Assembly: GCA_963824905.1 (NCBI GenBank)
Contig: CAWGRH010000011.1
Span: 372,001-436,000, forward strand
Direction: 5' to 3'
DNA: 64,000 nucleotides
From: JAJPKK01 sp963824905
GTDB taxonomy: Bacteria; Pseudomonadota; Alphaproteobacteria; Rhizobiales; Xanthobacteraceae
Translations under genes and position numbers: made by a program
The notes under the pieces: generated by a model
What the model was told of the DNA's origin: nothing
What the model saw: the letters and a program-made list of their open reading frames with translations, nothing else
The model's database searches: none
Shown here: positions 35,897 to 51,672 of the stretch, one piece after another
Position numbering within the stretch: position 1 is the first letter of the stretch
How the letters are laid out: every line of letters starts with the position of its first letter

Positions 35897-36699
35897 CGAG
35901 CGGTACGCGCGAGGCGCGCAATGCCCGCGACGTCTATGCGTCGCGTGTGCGCCGGGCGCGGATCATGATCGTCGTTGCGCTCGTCGTCGCGCTCGAGATC
36001 TACGGCCGGATGTTCGCCGATCCGGCGTTTCTGCAGCCGCCGAGCGAAGTGCTGCAGGCGTGGTTCGTCACCGTGCTTCCCGACGCCCGCATCATGTCCG
36101 CACTCGGCATGAGCGTGTTCGAGATCGCCAGCGCCTATGTGCTCTCAGTGGTGTTCGGCACGGCGATCGGATTGACAGTCGGCTCGACCGCGTTATCGCG
36201 GCAAGGGTTCTACCCCTTGATCCTGGTACTTTACGCGATCCCCCAGGTTTCGCTCATCCCGCTGTTCGTGCTGATGTTCGGCCTCGGCTCGGCCTCGAAG
36301 ATCGCATTCGGCTTCAGTCACGGGATATTCCCGGTCATGGTCGCGGTAATCGGCGGCATGAGCAACGTGCCGGTGCTTTACCTGCGCGGCGCACGGTCGA
36401 TGGGCGCGTCGCGGCTCGACACCATTCGCCACGTGATCTTTCCGAACATGGTGCCGAGCTTCTTCGTCGGGCTGCGGCTCGCCATGACGATGACCATGCT
36501 CGGCGTGATCCTGGCCGAGCTTTACGTGTCGACCGCAGGGGTCGGCTATTTCACCCGCGTGTTCGCCGAGAACTACAATCCCGCTCCGCTGTTCGCCCTG
36601 GTCGGGTCGCTGGCGGCGATCGCGCTCGCATTCAACGCCTGCGTCCGCGTCGCCGAGCGCCGGTTGAGCCCGAGACCGGCGAGTGCGCAACCAAACTGA
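35893..36699 (+). CDS. ABC transporter permease (SsuC type), second subunit
   Basis: A 268-residue inner-membrane permease. The EAA loop RGARSMGASRLDTIRHVIFP is seen in the middle, with transmembrane stretches around it (MIVVALVVALEIYG, YVLSVVFGTAIGLTVG, MFGLGSASKIAFGF, ALVGSLAAIALAFNA). It overlaps the first permease by four bases (ATGA) and is clearly translated with it. Two different permease genes imply a heterodimeric channel. A hydantoinase subunit gene starts 14 bases later. Confidence 0.94.
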   Translation: MTSGTREARNARDVYASRVRRARIMIVVALVVALEIYGRMFADPAFLQPPSEVLQAWFVTVLPDARIMSALGMSVFEIASAYVLSVVFGTAIGLTVGSTALSRQGFYPLILVLYAIPQVSLIPLFVLMFGLGSASKIAFGFSHGIFPVMVAVIGGMSNVPVLYLRGARSMGASRLDTIRHVIFPNMVPSFFVGLRLAMTMTMLGVILAELYVSTAGVGYFTRVFAENYNPAPLFALVGSLAAIALAFNACVRVAERRLSPRPASAQPN

Positions 36700-36712
36700 T
36701 GGACCCGCAGGA

Positions 36713-38770
36713 ATGAACATCGTCGGCATCGATATCGGGGGGACCTTCACCGATCTGGTCGGTATCATCGACGGCGAGGTGGTGACCTCGAAGACATCGA
36801 CCGTGCCCGCCGACCCGACCGCCGGGGTCGCCGAAAGCCTGCGCCTCGCGAATTGCGAGCCGCGCAAGCTCGCCGAGGTCCTGCACGGCTCGACCATCGC
36901 CATCAACACGGTGCTCGAGCGTAAGGGCGCGCAGACGGCGTTGCTGACCACCGCGGGCTTTCGCGACGTCTACGCGATCGGTCGCAGCAACCGCATCGAG
37001 GCATTCAACCTGTTCTTTCACCGGCCGAGGCCGCTCACTCCACGCCGCATGACGTTCGAGGTCGACGAACGTCTCAATGCCGCCGGAGAGGTGATCCGGC
37101 CGCTCGACGCGCAGCAGGTCGCGGCCATCGCCCATGAGCTGCACGAGGCAGGCGTCGAAGCGGTGGCGGTCTGCTTTCTGCACTCCTACGCCAATCCGGC
37201 GCATGAGCGGCTTGCCGGGGCGGTGCTCCGCGAGATCAACCCCTGGATGTTCGTCACGCTGTCGCATGAAATTCTGCGGGAGTTTCGTGAATACGAGCGG
37301 ACCTCGACCACGGTGCTCAACGCCTATGTCGGACCGCGCGTGCGCAATTATCTCGGCACCTTGGAGACCTACCTGCGCCGCGAGAACTTCGACGGCAAGG
37401 TGCAAATGATGCGCTCGAACGGCGGCGTCATGTCGATCCGCAAGGCGCAGGAGGAGCCGGTGTCGATGATGGAGTCCGGCCCGGTCGCTGGGATGATCGG
37501 CGCCGGACGGCTGGCGGCGCATCTCGGTATCGCCCGGGGCATCGGCTTCGACATGGGCGGCACCACCGCCAAGGCGAGCCTGATCACCGACGGCATGCCC
37601 GCAATCGAGGAGGGCTATGTGATCGGCACGCCGGCGAGCGGCCAGCCGATGCAGCTGCCGGTGGTCGACATCGTCGAGGTCGGCGCCGGCGGCGGCTCGA
37701 TCGCCTGGGTCGACCCGACCGGCGGACTTCATGTCGGTCCGAAAAGCGCCGGCGCCGATCCGGGGCCCGCCTGCTACGCCAAGGGGTCGCCGGACCCCGT
37801 GGTGACCGATGCCGATCTGGTGCTCGGCCGGCTCAACCCGAACCGGTTTCTCGGTGGCGGCATGAAGCTCGATATCGCGGCGGCGCGGAAGGCGGTGCAC
37901 GAGAAGGTCGGCAAGCCGCTTGGACTCTCGATCGAGGAGGCGGCGCTGGGCATCGTGACGATTGCCGACAGCGCGATGTCGCTCGCGGTGCGCGCGGTGT
38001 CGGTCAACAAGGGCGTCGATCCGCGCGAGACGACGCTGATCGCCTTCGGCGGCGCCGGCCCCGTGCATGCGGTGAATATCGCGCGGCAGATCTTCATTCC
38101 GCGCGTGGTCGTGCCGAAAGTGCCCGGCACGTTCTCGGCGCTCGGTATGCTGATGGCGTCGTGGCGCCAGGATTTCGTCCGCACGTTCATCGGCCGCATC
38201 GGTTCTCTCGATGCAACGACGACGCAGGCGGCGCTGGCCGAGTTGGCCGGCGAAGGCCGCGCGCAACTCGCACGCGACGGCATTTCCGATGAGGGCGCCG
38301 ACTTCCGGTTTTTTGCCGATCTGCGCTATGTCGGCCAGGAGCACACGCTGCCGATCCGGATCGAGCAGGCCTGCATGTTGACCGGCGACACGGCGGCGCT
38401 GCGCAAGCTGTTCCACATCGAGCACGACAAGCGCTACGGCCAGGCCGCCGTCGAGGAACAGCTCGAGATCGTGAACCTGCGGCTCGTGCTGACATCGGCG
38501 CGGCCCGACACGATCGCCGACGAATGGATGGCGCAGCGATGGTCGCCGACCGAAGCGGAGGGCGAGACGAGCCGGGAGGTCGTTTACGACGACACCATGG
38601 AGCCGATCGCGTCGCGCGTGCTGTGGCGTCCGGCGATGAATCCGGGGGACGTGGTCGTCGGCCCGGCGGTGATCGAAGAGCCCAACTCGACGACGCTGGT
38701 CCATCCCGGTGACCGGGTGACGGTAACCCCGACCGGTCACCTCATCATCGATCTTGCGTTCGAGGTCTGA
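36713..38770 (+). CDS. hyuA: Hydantoinase/oxoprolinase subunit A
   Basis: A 685-residue subunit of the ATP-dependent hydantoinase/5-oxoprolinase family, which couples ATP hydrolysis to opening of a cyclic amide such as N-methylhydantoin or 5-oxoproline. The actin-like ATPase start is clear: IVGIDIGGTFTDLVGI, then HGSTIAINTVLERKGA, MRSNGGVMS, ESGPVAGMIG, GFDMGGTTAKASL and GVDPRETTLIAFGGAGPVHA. Length is as usual for the family. ATG at 36713 after GCAGGA. Subunit B follows five bases after the stop. Encoded with an importer, so it probably acts on the imported compound; family members also include acetone and acetophenone carboxylases. Confidence 0.92.
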   Translation: MNIVGIDIGGTFTDLVGIIDGEVVTSKTSTVPADPTAGVAESLRLANCEPRKLAEVLHGSTIAINTVLERKGAQTALLTTAGFRDVYAIGRSNRIEAFNLFFHRPRPLTPRRMTFEVDERLNAAGEVIRPLDAQQVAAIAHELHEAGVEAVAVCFLHSYANPAHERLAGAVLREINPWMFVTLSHEILREFREYERTSTTVLNAYVGPRVRNYLGTLETYLRRENFDGKVQMMRSNGGVMSIRKAQEEPVSMMESGPVAGMIGAGRLAAHLGIARGIGFDMGGTTAKASLITDGMPAIEEGYVIGTPASGQPMQLPVVDIVEVGAGGGSIAWVDPTGGLHVGPKSAGADPGPACYAKGSPDPVVTDADLVLGRLNPNRFLGGGMKLDIAAARKAVHEKVGKPLGLSIEEAALGIVTIADSAMSLAVRAVSVNKGVDPRETTLIAFGGAGPVHAVNIARQIFIPRVVVPKVPGTFSALGMLMASWRQDFVRTFIGRIGSLDATTTQAALAELAGEGRAQLARDGISDEGADFRFFADLRYVGQEHTLPIRIEQACMLTGDTAALRKLFHIEHDKRYGQAAVEEQLEIVNLRLVLTSARPDTIADEWMAQRWSPTEAEGETSREVVYDDTMEPIASRVLWRPAMNPGDVVVGPAVIEEPNSTTLVHPGDRVTVTPTGHLIIDLAFEV

Positions 38771-38775
38771 GCAAC

Positions 38776-40456
38776 ATGCGCAACACCGAGGCTCATCCCA
38801 TTACCGTGGAGGTCGTGCGCAGCGCGATCGTCGCCTATGCCGACGAGATGGCGAACGCGTTGTGCAAAGCTGCCTACAACATGATGATCTACGAGGTGCG
38901 CGACTACTGCTGTGGCCTGATCGATGTCGAGGGCCGGATGATCTCGCAGAATCGTGGCGGGCTTCCGATCTTTCTCGCCGATCTCGGCGTCGCCGTCGAA
39001 GACGGCATCAGGCGCTGGGGCATCGACGGCTTCAAGCCTGGCGACGTGCTGATCATGAACCACGGCGAGGTCTGCGGGCAGCACCTCAACAACGTCGTGA
39101 TCTATTGCCCGATCTTTCATGGCGGCGAGATCGTCGCCTTCGCGGCCAACCGCGCGCATTGGATCGACATCGGCGGCGCGCGGATCGGCTTCGGCTCCTC
39201 GGCGACGACCGAGATCTTCGCCGAGGGCATCCAGATGCGCTCGCTCAAGATATTCGAAGAGGGCCGGCGCAACGAAACGCTGTGGCAGATCATCCGTGAC
39301 AACGTGCGCTTCCCGGATTCCTCTCTCGGCGACTTGCGCGCGCAGATGGCGTCCTGCCAACTCGGGGCGCGGCGGTATTGCGAGCTGCTCGATCGCTACG
39401 GACGAACCACTGTCGAGACCTGCATTGCGAAGATCTGGGATCAGGCGGACAGCGCAGCGCGCCAGGTGGTCGAGAGCATCCGCGACGGCATCTACACGGC
39501 CGAAAGCCTGCTCGACAATGATGGGCGCACGCTCGATAAGCCTCTGCGCATCAAGGTGCGCGTCGAGGTGAAGGGATCGAAGCTCACGGTCGATTTTTCC
39601 GAGATGAATCCGCAGACCCAGAGCCCGATCAACAGCGGACGCTCCGGCGGGATCGCGGCGGCGCGCGTCGCCTTCAAATGTCTCACCTCGCCCGATCTCG
39701 ACGTCAACGAAGGATGCTTTCGCGCCCTCGACGTGATCCTGCCCGAGGGCACGATGCTCAGCGCCAAGCCGCCAGCGGCGCTCGGCTTGTGGAGCATCGC
39801 GTTGCCGACGGTGATCGATACGATCCTCAAAGCGCTGGCCCCCGCCCTGCCCGACCGGATTCCGGCAGCCCACAAAGGAGACATGGGCGGCTGCTCGTTC
39901 TACGGCCAGCGCGACGACGGCAGCCGCTTCCTGCTGATGAACATTTTCGGCGGCGGCTGGGGCGGCCGGCCGCACGAGGATGGCGAGGCCGCGTCGGTTT
40001 CGGTGTGCCAGGGGGACGTGCGCAACACGCCCGTCGAACTGCAGGAGATTCGCTATCCGTTTCTGATCGAGCAGCATGCGTTGCGCGACGACAGCGGCGG
40101 CGCCGGCCGTTACCGCGGCGGCCTCGGCGTCGCGCTCGGCTACAGGTGTCTGGTGCCATGCCAGGTCAACATCAATTTCGAACGGACCAAGGTCCCGCCA
40201 TGGGGCCTCCATGGCGGCACGAACGGCCAGTCGAACTATGCGATCATCAGCCGCGCCGACGGCTCGCCGGACGAGAAGGTCCTCAAGGGAACGCAGATCC
40301 CGCTGCAGAGCCGGCGATGTCGTGACCTTCTATACCGCCGGCGGCGGCGGCTATGGCGATCCAAGTGATCGAACGCGCGAGGCGATTATGTCCGACTTGG
40401 CCGAAGGCGTCGTGTCGCCAGAGGTGGCGCGCCGCGATTATGGGTTCGCATCATGA
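38776..40456 (+). CDS. hyuB: Hydantoinase/oxoprolinase subunit B, frameshifted near the 3' end
   Basis: The partner of HyuA, about 560 residues. The long first part has VEVVRSAIVAYADEMANAL, FSEMNPQTQSPINSGRSGG, VNEGCFRALDVILPEGTML and GRYRGGLGVALGY, all typical. After LQ the frame is lost; the natural end AGDVVTFYTAGGGGYGDP runs one base over to a stop at 40456. Removing the A at about 40309 restores it exactly. The restored stop then overlaps the M24 gene start by four bases, as expected in this tightly packed operon. The shift would remove the last 50 residues, including the conserved Gly-rich end. Confidence 0.9.
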
Positions 40457-41571
40457 TCGCCGCCGATGCCCGCCCGGTGCCGGCCGCGTATCGCGCGCGC
40501 ATCGGCGATCTGCGGCGCGCCATGGAGGCCGCGGATATCGATCGCCTGCTCGTCTACGGCAACAACTGGCACGCAGACTTCCTGCGCTACACGAGCGACT
40601 TCGGCATCGTCGAGGGGCAGGGTCTCGCGCTCTTCGAACGTGACGGGACCGTCGTCTTGCTGCTCGATGACCCCGCCGAGGCGGAACGGGCGCGCGCTGA
40701 AACACCTCATGAGGTCGTGTGGGCCGGAAATCTTGTTGGTGCCGCCAAGGACCTCCTGATCAGAGGCGGCAATCGCCGCGTTGCCGCGGCGCCGTATCAT
40801 CTTCTTCCCTATGGCCTCGTACGCAATGCGCAGGAGCTGCGCCTGTCCGACGGGACGGAGCTGATCGAACCGCTCCTGATGGGCAAGCGGCCCGACGAGC
40901 TCGTGCATGTGCGCCGTGCCGCCGCGATTGCGGATCGCGGTTACGACATCTTCCGCGCCGCGGCCCGGCCCGGCGTCAAGGACTACGAGCTGGTGGCCGA
41001 GATCGAACGGTTCTTCCGTTCGGAAGGCATCAACGAGAATTTCATGATCATCGGCGTCGGCGGCCGCGAGGTGCGTGGCATGGCGCCGCCCTCCGGCAAG
41101 ATTCTCAAGAACGGCGATCTCGTCACCACCGAGCTGACGCCCTGCGTCGACGGCTATTACGCCCAGCTTTGCCGCACACTGGTGGTCGGCCAACCGAGCG
41201 AGCTTCAATTGAAAAGCTTTCGCGTGTTTGAGGAGGCGCTCGACGCCGGGCTTGCAGCGGTGCGGGCGGGCGTTACCGCGTCGGAGGTCGCAAAGGCGGA
41301 AAATGACGTCTTCCGCCACTATGGCCTCGGCGAGTATGTCACGTCGGAGTACACGCGCGTGCGCGGACACGGTATCGGCCTGTTTCCCGATCAGAAGCCG
41401 CAGGTGCTGGAGGACGTCGCCATTCCACTGACCGCGAACATGACCATGATCGTGCACCCCAACACCTATCATCCGGACGTCGGCTATCTGGTGCTTGGCG
41501 ACACGATCATCGTAACGCCCGACGGCCACGAAGCCCTGAGCACGCTGCCGCGTGCGCTGGCATCGTCGTGA
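40453..41571 (+). CDS. M24/creatinase-fold protein without the metal ligands
   Basis: A 372-residue pita-bread-fold protein (Xaa-Pro peptidase/creatinase family). The N-terminal creatinase domain (residues 15-140) and C-terminal domain are both present. Of the five metal ligands, only His286 (RGHGIGLF) is kept; the two Asp positions read Glu207 (TTELTP) and Gln218 (YYAQLC), and the two Glu positions read His315 (VHPNTYH) and Gly329 (LGDT). So it should not bind the usual two metals. Creatinase in the same fold works without metal, so a creatinase-like hydrolysis of a guanidino or ureido compound is possible. Overlaps hyuB by four bases. Confidence 0.88.
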   Translation: MIAADARPVPAAYRARIGDLRRAMEAADIDRLLVYGNNWHADFLRYTSDFGIVEGQGLALFERDGTVVLLLDDPAEAERARAETPHEVVWAGNLVGAAKDLLIRGGNRRVAAAPYHLLPYGLVRNAQELRLSDGTELIEPLLMGKRPDELVHVRRAAAIADRGYDIFRAAARPGVKDYELVAEIERFFRSEGINENFMIIGVGGREVRGMAPPSGKILKNGDLVTTELTPCVDGYYAQLCRTLVVGQPSELQLKSFRVFEEALDAGLAAVRAGVTASEVAKAENDVFRHYGLGEYVTSEYTRVRGHGIGLFPDQKPQVLEDVAIPLTANMTMIVHPNTYHPDVGYLVLGDTIIVTPDGHEALSTLPRALASS

Positions 41572-41578
41572 GGTCGCC

Positions 41579-42628
41579 ATGCGCCGCGGATTGATGGGAT
41601 GGAGCGAGGCGGACCTTCCGACGGCCACGATGCGGCAACGGCTGTCGCATTTGCAGGAAGCCCTGAAGAGCGAGGGCCTCGGCGGGCTCGTTCTCTACAC
41701 CAATATCGCCCGGCCGGCGGCGGTGTCCTTCCTCACCGGCTTCACGCCGTATTGGTCCGAGGGTCTCCTGCTCGTGCCCACGTCGGGCGACCCGGTGTTT
41801 GCCACCGCTCTCTCCAAACGTGTCTCCGAATGGATCCGCTCGGTCATGCCGATCGGCGCGATCGAGAACACGCCGCGGCCCGCCGCCACGATCGCTCGCA
41901 AGCTCGCCGAACAAGGTATTGGCAAGGTCGGGGTCCTCGAGCTCGACCAGTTTCCGGCCAGTCACGCGGCGTTCCTCATGGAAAACGCCGGAGCCGTTGC
42001 GCTCGAGGATGCCACCGCATTGTTCCGCTCGGTTCGCCTTCGCGTGGATCAGGCGGAGATCGCGCTCGTCCGTCGCGCCGACGAACTCGCCCGGCATTGT
42101 CTCGAGACCTTCGACCGCGGCGATGACGCACGACGGATGGCGGCCGACATCGAGGCGCGTGCTCGGTTGGCCGGTGCCGAGGAAGTCTTCGTCGGCGTCA
42201 ACCCCGATCTCGGCCGATCAAGCGCTTTTCTACGCAGCGACCGCCTTGGCGCCGTCGGGCGGTATTTCGCAATCCGTCTTTCCCTCGCGCGCAAGGGGAG
42301 CTGGGTCCGGCGGACGATCACGCTTGCTCGCGACGCCGACCAGCAATCGACGTTTGCTGCCGCCGACGCCGCATTCGAGCGCGCTCTTGCCTCATCCTCT
42401 GGGGCAGCGGCCGCGGTAAAGGCGCTCCAGCACGGCTTTCCCGGCAAGATCACGGCCTGGACCGTCGAGGCCTCGATCGGCTCCTACCCACTCGAAGTCG
42501 TGGCCAGCTCTGGCGGAACCGGGGGGTTTTCGGATATTATTCCGGTCGGTGTCGTTTCGGCCGAAGCCGATTTGAACGGCGCCACGTGGCACGCTGCGGG
42601 TCCGGTCATCGCGGAAATTCCGGCTTAG
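41579..42628 (+). CDS. M24/creatinase N-terminal-domain protein, degenerate catalytic half
   Basis: A 349-residue relative of the preceding protein. The N-terminal half matches the creatinase N-domain (RQRLSHLQEALKSEGLGGLV, SFLTGFTPYWSEGLLLVP, KVGVLELDQFPASHAAFL). The second half keeps VRLRVDQAEIALVRRADELA but I find no HGxG, no Asp pair and no Glu ligands. It may be a non-catalytic partner of the protein at 40453. ATG at 41579 is eight bases after that gene stops. Function unknown; its place in the operon says it belongs to the same pathway. Confidence 0.75.
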   Translation: MRRGLMGWSEADLPTATMRQRLSHLQEALKSEGLGGLVLYTNIARPAAVSFLTGFTPYWSEGLLLVPTSGDPVFATALSKRVSEWIRSVMPIGAIENTPRPAATIARKLAEQGIGKVGVLELDQFPASHAAFLMENAGAVALEDATALFRSVRLRVDQAEIALVRRADELARHCLETFDRGDDARRMAADIEARARLAGAEEVFVGVNPDLGRSSAFLRSDRLGAVGRYFAIRLSLARKGSWVRRTITLARDADQQSTFAAADAAFERALASSSGAAAAVKALQHGFPGKITAWTVEASIGSYPLEVVASSGGTGGFSDIIPVGVVSAEADLNGATWHAAGPVIAEIPA

Positions 42629-42665
42629 CGAAACACGGGCTGTCGTTCGCCGAGGGAGATTTGGA

Positions 42666-43691
42666 ATGCGAATCATCGATTCTCACTTCCACTGGTGGCC
42701 GCGCCCGATTTTCGAACGGCTGTGCGACCGCAAGGGATTTCCCCGCGCCCTCCTCAACAGCCGCGGCGGCTATGCCTACCTGCGCAGGAGCGGGGAGAAG
42801 ACGCCGCTCAACTCCTGGGCCGACTGGTTCGATCTCGACAAGCAGCTCGAGTACATGGACAGGCTCGGCCACGAGGTCGATGTGGTGTGCTCGATCGGCC
42901 CGTTCTCGATCTATTTCTCCGATCTTCCTCCCGACGAAGGCCGGGACGCTGCCATCGAATGGAACGAATACATGGCCGGCGCGCAGCGCCAGTATCCCGA
43001 CCGGCTGTGGGCGAGCGCCGCGGTTCCGCTCACCGATACGCGGATCGCCATCGAGGTCCTCGATCATGCTGTCGGAACGCTCGGGCTGATGGGCGTCAAT
43101 GTTCCCGGAAGCATCGGCGACGATCCCGGCATCGACGCCGAGCGGCTTGATCCGTTCTATGCCCGCGTCGAGGAGTTGGGCGTTCCGATGTTCCTGCATC
43201 CGACCGACGCGGTATTCGTGGAAGCTCTGGAGGGCTACAACGGCGCGCTCCATTTGAGCCTCGGCCGCGTCATCGAGGTGAGCGTCGCGGCCTCACGGCT
43301 CATTCTGTCAGGCACCTTGGAGCGTCATCCGCGGCTCAAAGTGGTGCTGTCCCACACGGGAGGGGCGCTGCCCTATCAAGCCGGCCGCATGGACAAGAAC
43401 ACCAAGCGGGCCAATCTGCCGCAGCCGTTCAGCAACTACATGAAGCAAATGTATACCGACACGGTGTCGCCGCACGCGATGGGTATGAAATTCGCCATCG
43501 ACTATTATGGCATCGACAACGTGATGTACGGCACGGATTATCCGTGCTGGAGCCCCGTGGAAGCGCTGCAGCATCTCGACACGCTGGCGCTTTCACCGGA
43601 GGAAAAGCAAAAGCTCTTCCATGACAATGCGCGGCGTATCCTTGGCCTGCGCAGCCAAAATACGCCGGCGGTGTCCGACCGGGTGGCTTAA
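42666..43691 (+). CDS. ACMSD-like amidohydrolase/decarboxylase
   Basis: A 341-residue metal-dependent amidohydrolase of the amidohydrolase_2 group, to which aminocarboxymuconate-semialdehyde decarboxylase belongs. Metal ligands are DSHFHW (His7, His9), MFLHPTD (His), VLSHTGG (His) and MYGTDYP (Asp). RIAIEVLDHAVGTLGLMGVN and GTLERHPRLKVVLSH are also typical. Members either decarboxylate or hydrolyse aromatic and related acids. Last gene of the operon begun at 33278, 37 bases after the previous stop. It probably acts on a breakdown product. Confidence 0.9.
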   Translation: MRIIDSHFHWWPRPIFERLCDRKGFPRALLNSRGGYAYLRRSGEKTPLNSWADWFDLDKQLEYMDRLGHEVDVVCSIGPFSIYFSDLPPDEGRDAAIEWNEYMAGAQRQYPDRLWASAAVPLTDTRIAIEVLDHAVGTLGLMGVNVPGSIGDDPGIDAERLDPFYARVEELGVPMFLHPTDAVFVEALEGYNGALHLSLGRVIEVSVAASRLILSGTLERHPRLKVVLSHTGGALPYQAGRMDKNTKRANLPQPFSNYMKQMYTDTVSPHAMGMKFAIDYYGIDNVMYGTDYPCWSPVEALQHLDTLALSPEEKQKLFHDNARRILGLRSQNTPAVSDRVA

Positions 43692-43792
43692 TTCGATCGG
43701 CGCGAATCGGCGGCGCGTTCGACGCTGAAGGGCGACGCGCGGCTTTGACGATACGCGAAGGATCGGCGCGGCGCCGATTCGACGGCGCGAAC

Positions 43793-44029
43793 TCACGGCT
43801 TGCGTGCGATGACCACCAGGTCCGCCAACTCCGCCGCTTCGCGTTCCGCGAGTTGCAGTCGATCCAGGAGCCCTCGACACAATTCGTTTCGCGCGATTTC
43901 CTTGGCGTTGTCGTTTGTCGGCGCCCATTGCTGATACAACTCGTGCAGAGCCTTGCGCGCCGTATCGATTTGGGCAGACACTTTCTCCAAGATCGCGATG
44001 GGATCGCCGCTCGATTCACTGTCTGCCAT
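43793..44029 (-). CDS. Small helical protein, unknown function
   Basis: A 78-residue acidic, helical protein: ADSESSGDPIAILEKVSAQ, then LHELYQQWAPTNDNAKEIA and LQLAEREAAELADLVV. No leader or membrane segment. ATG at 44029 was chosen because it starts a typical cytoplasmic N-terminus; a longer frame begins at 44119. It converges with the operon end at 43691, and the 101 bases between show only an imperfect inverted repeat (43704-43717 against 43770-43783). Unknown family. Confidence 0.6.
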   Translation of the reverse strand: MADSESSGDPIAILEKVSAQIDTARKALHELYQQWAPTNDNAKEIARNELCRGLLDRLQLAEREAAELADLVVIARKP

Positions 44030-44303
44030 CTTCCCGTCCTGAAAGTTCGACCACTCCGTATGCAAGCCATAGCACAGCATTTCGGCCCTTGTACGCTTGC
44101 AGAGGCTGACCGAATGCACTGCGGCCGAGAGAACGGGAGGCCGGTGAGCGCGTAATGGAGAAGTCGAAGCAACGAGCAGAAAAAAGCAGGACAGTTAACA
44201 AGTCGCAGCGGTGCCGTGTTCGAAAGGATGGAGAGGTCGGAATATCTCGGCAAAGCCTGACGGACGATGGCGCTGCACCCGCGCACCACGCGGGTGGATC
44301 GTC

Positions 44304-44516
44304 TCATTCCATGTATTGGTCGAGCTTCTTCTGAACGAGCGGATGAAGCGTGCCAGGGCGCCCCAATCGCCTCGCGGACCTGCGTGCGCGGTCCGCGAGA
44401 TCGAGCCACGCCTCCGCCAGCCTCAAGAGCCGCCCCTTGTCCTCGCTCGATGATGCACGTTGAGCGAGTTGCAGCGTGTCCGCGGCGTTGCGCCTGTAGT
44501 CATCTTCCTTGTTCAT
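44304..44516 (-). CDS. Small conserved rhizobial-type protein, unknown function
   Basis: A 70-residue protein, NKEDDYRRNAADTLQLAQRA and so on, with LLRLAEAWLDLADRARR. I recognise this as a type of small hypothetical protein common in Bradyrhizobium relatives, where several copies per genome occur. Cytoplasmic and helical, basic at the C-terminus. ATG at 44516; the longer frame to 44693 adds low-confidence sequence. The 274 bases between it and the gene at 44029 hold no gene I can support. Confidence 0.65.
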   Translation of the reverse strand: MNKEDDYRRNAADTLQLAQRASSSEDKGRLLRLAEAWLDLADRARRSARRLGRPGTLHPLVQKKLDQYME

Positions 44517-44767
44517 GATCGACCTGATGAATTTCCTCTCCCCCGCATATGCCGCAGACACCCCATCCGTTCCTGAATGACGAAAAGATTTGATTGGAAC
44601 CGCGGACCGCATAACGACGCATTGTCCGGCTCCCGAGCCGCCAAATAGGCGAAGTGGCGCCTCGAATGACTGCGGCGGCGGCTCGTAGCGCATTTATCGA
44701 AAATTGTCTTGCCGCGCTCTGCTACCGCATCCAGAATGTTCACCATCGACCCTGCGCAAGAGAATGC

Positions 44768-44974
44768 ATGAATGCGATGTGGGAAAAAGTCGATATGATC
44801 GAGAACATTGCGATCCGGCCATCGATGACGGCGACGTGGGCCGCTTGTCCGCAGTGCGGCGAGGCGGCACAGATCAAATCGATCGTGCCCCATCCGGCCT
44901 CCGAAAAAGAGGATCGCACATTCGAATGCCGAGAATGCGGGTTACCTCGCACCTACACCGTGGAGCTCAACTGA
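44768..44974 (+). CDS. Small zinc-ribbon protein
   Basis: A 68-residue protein with two CxxC knuckles: AACPQCGEAA and FECRECGLPR, 27 residues apart, followed by TYTVELN. This is the pattern of a small zinc ribbon. Start at ATG 44768; a later ATG (44798) would also keep both knuckles. Similar short proteins are common in rhizobia and have no known role. It is divergent from the gene at 44516. Confidence 0.7.
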   Translation: MNAMWEKVDMIENIAIRPSMTATWAACPQCGEAAQIKSIVPHPASEKEDRTFECRECGLPRTYTVELN

Positions 44975-45153
44975 CCCGACGCGGGCACGGTAGCCCCCGA
45001 GGGCGAACGACTTCGACCGGAAATCGTTCCGCTCCTCGACGATTGTCACGGACCCCAAGGCCGGCGGCGCCATGCCCGGGCCCGAGCACGCCCGGCCCCG
45101 GGGAGCTCCTCCCCGCACTGCAACGCCCGGTCGATGAAATCTTGACGGGATCG

Positions 45154-45178
45154 GGAACCTTTCCCGACCGAAGGCGTT
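45154..45178 (+). promoter_or_regulatory. EcfG-type stress promoter of the hybrid kinase gene
   Basis: GGAAC at 45154-45158 and CGTT at 45175-45178, spaced by 16 bases, match the alphaproteobacterial general stress sigma factor consensus exactly. Transcription would start near 45185, leaving a leader of about 165 bases before the kinase gene. The gene-free stretch 44975-45349 otherwise shows only this and a 12-base tandem duplication at 45277. Confidence 0.75.
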
Positions 45179-45276
45179 CCGGGCTGGATACACTTGGAAC
45201 CGCACGGGCGGGGAGTGCGCGGCGTCAGCCGGGTTTGCTGATCGAGCGAACACGATCATCCTCGCAACCGAGCAAG

Positions 45277-45300
45277 TTCTTGGGCGTTTTCTTGGGCGTT
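45277..45300 (+). repeat. Tandem 12-bp duplication in the leader of the kinase gene
   Basis: TTCTTGGGCGTT occurs twice in a row at 45277-45288 and 45289-45300, about 50 bases before the kinase start codon. It lies in the transcribed leader if the EcfG promoter at 45154 is used. No function is evident. Confidence 0.8.
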
Positions 45301-45349
45301 TTGCGCTGCGGCGAATTGCTGCGAACGCAGCGATCATCGGAGGGACGGC

Positions 45350-51661
<6,312 letters not shown>

Positions 51662-51672
51662 CGGAGCGAAAC

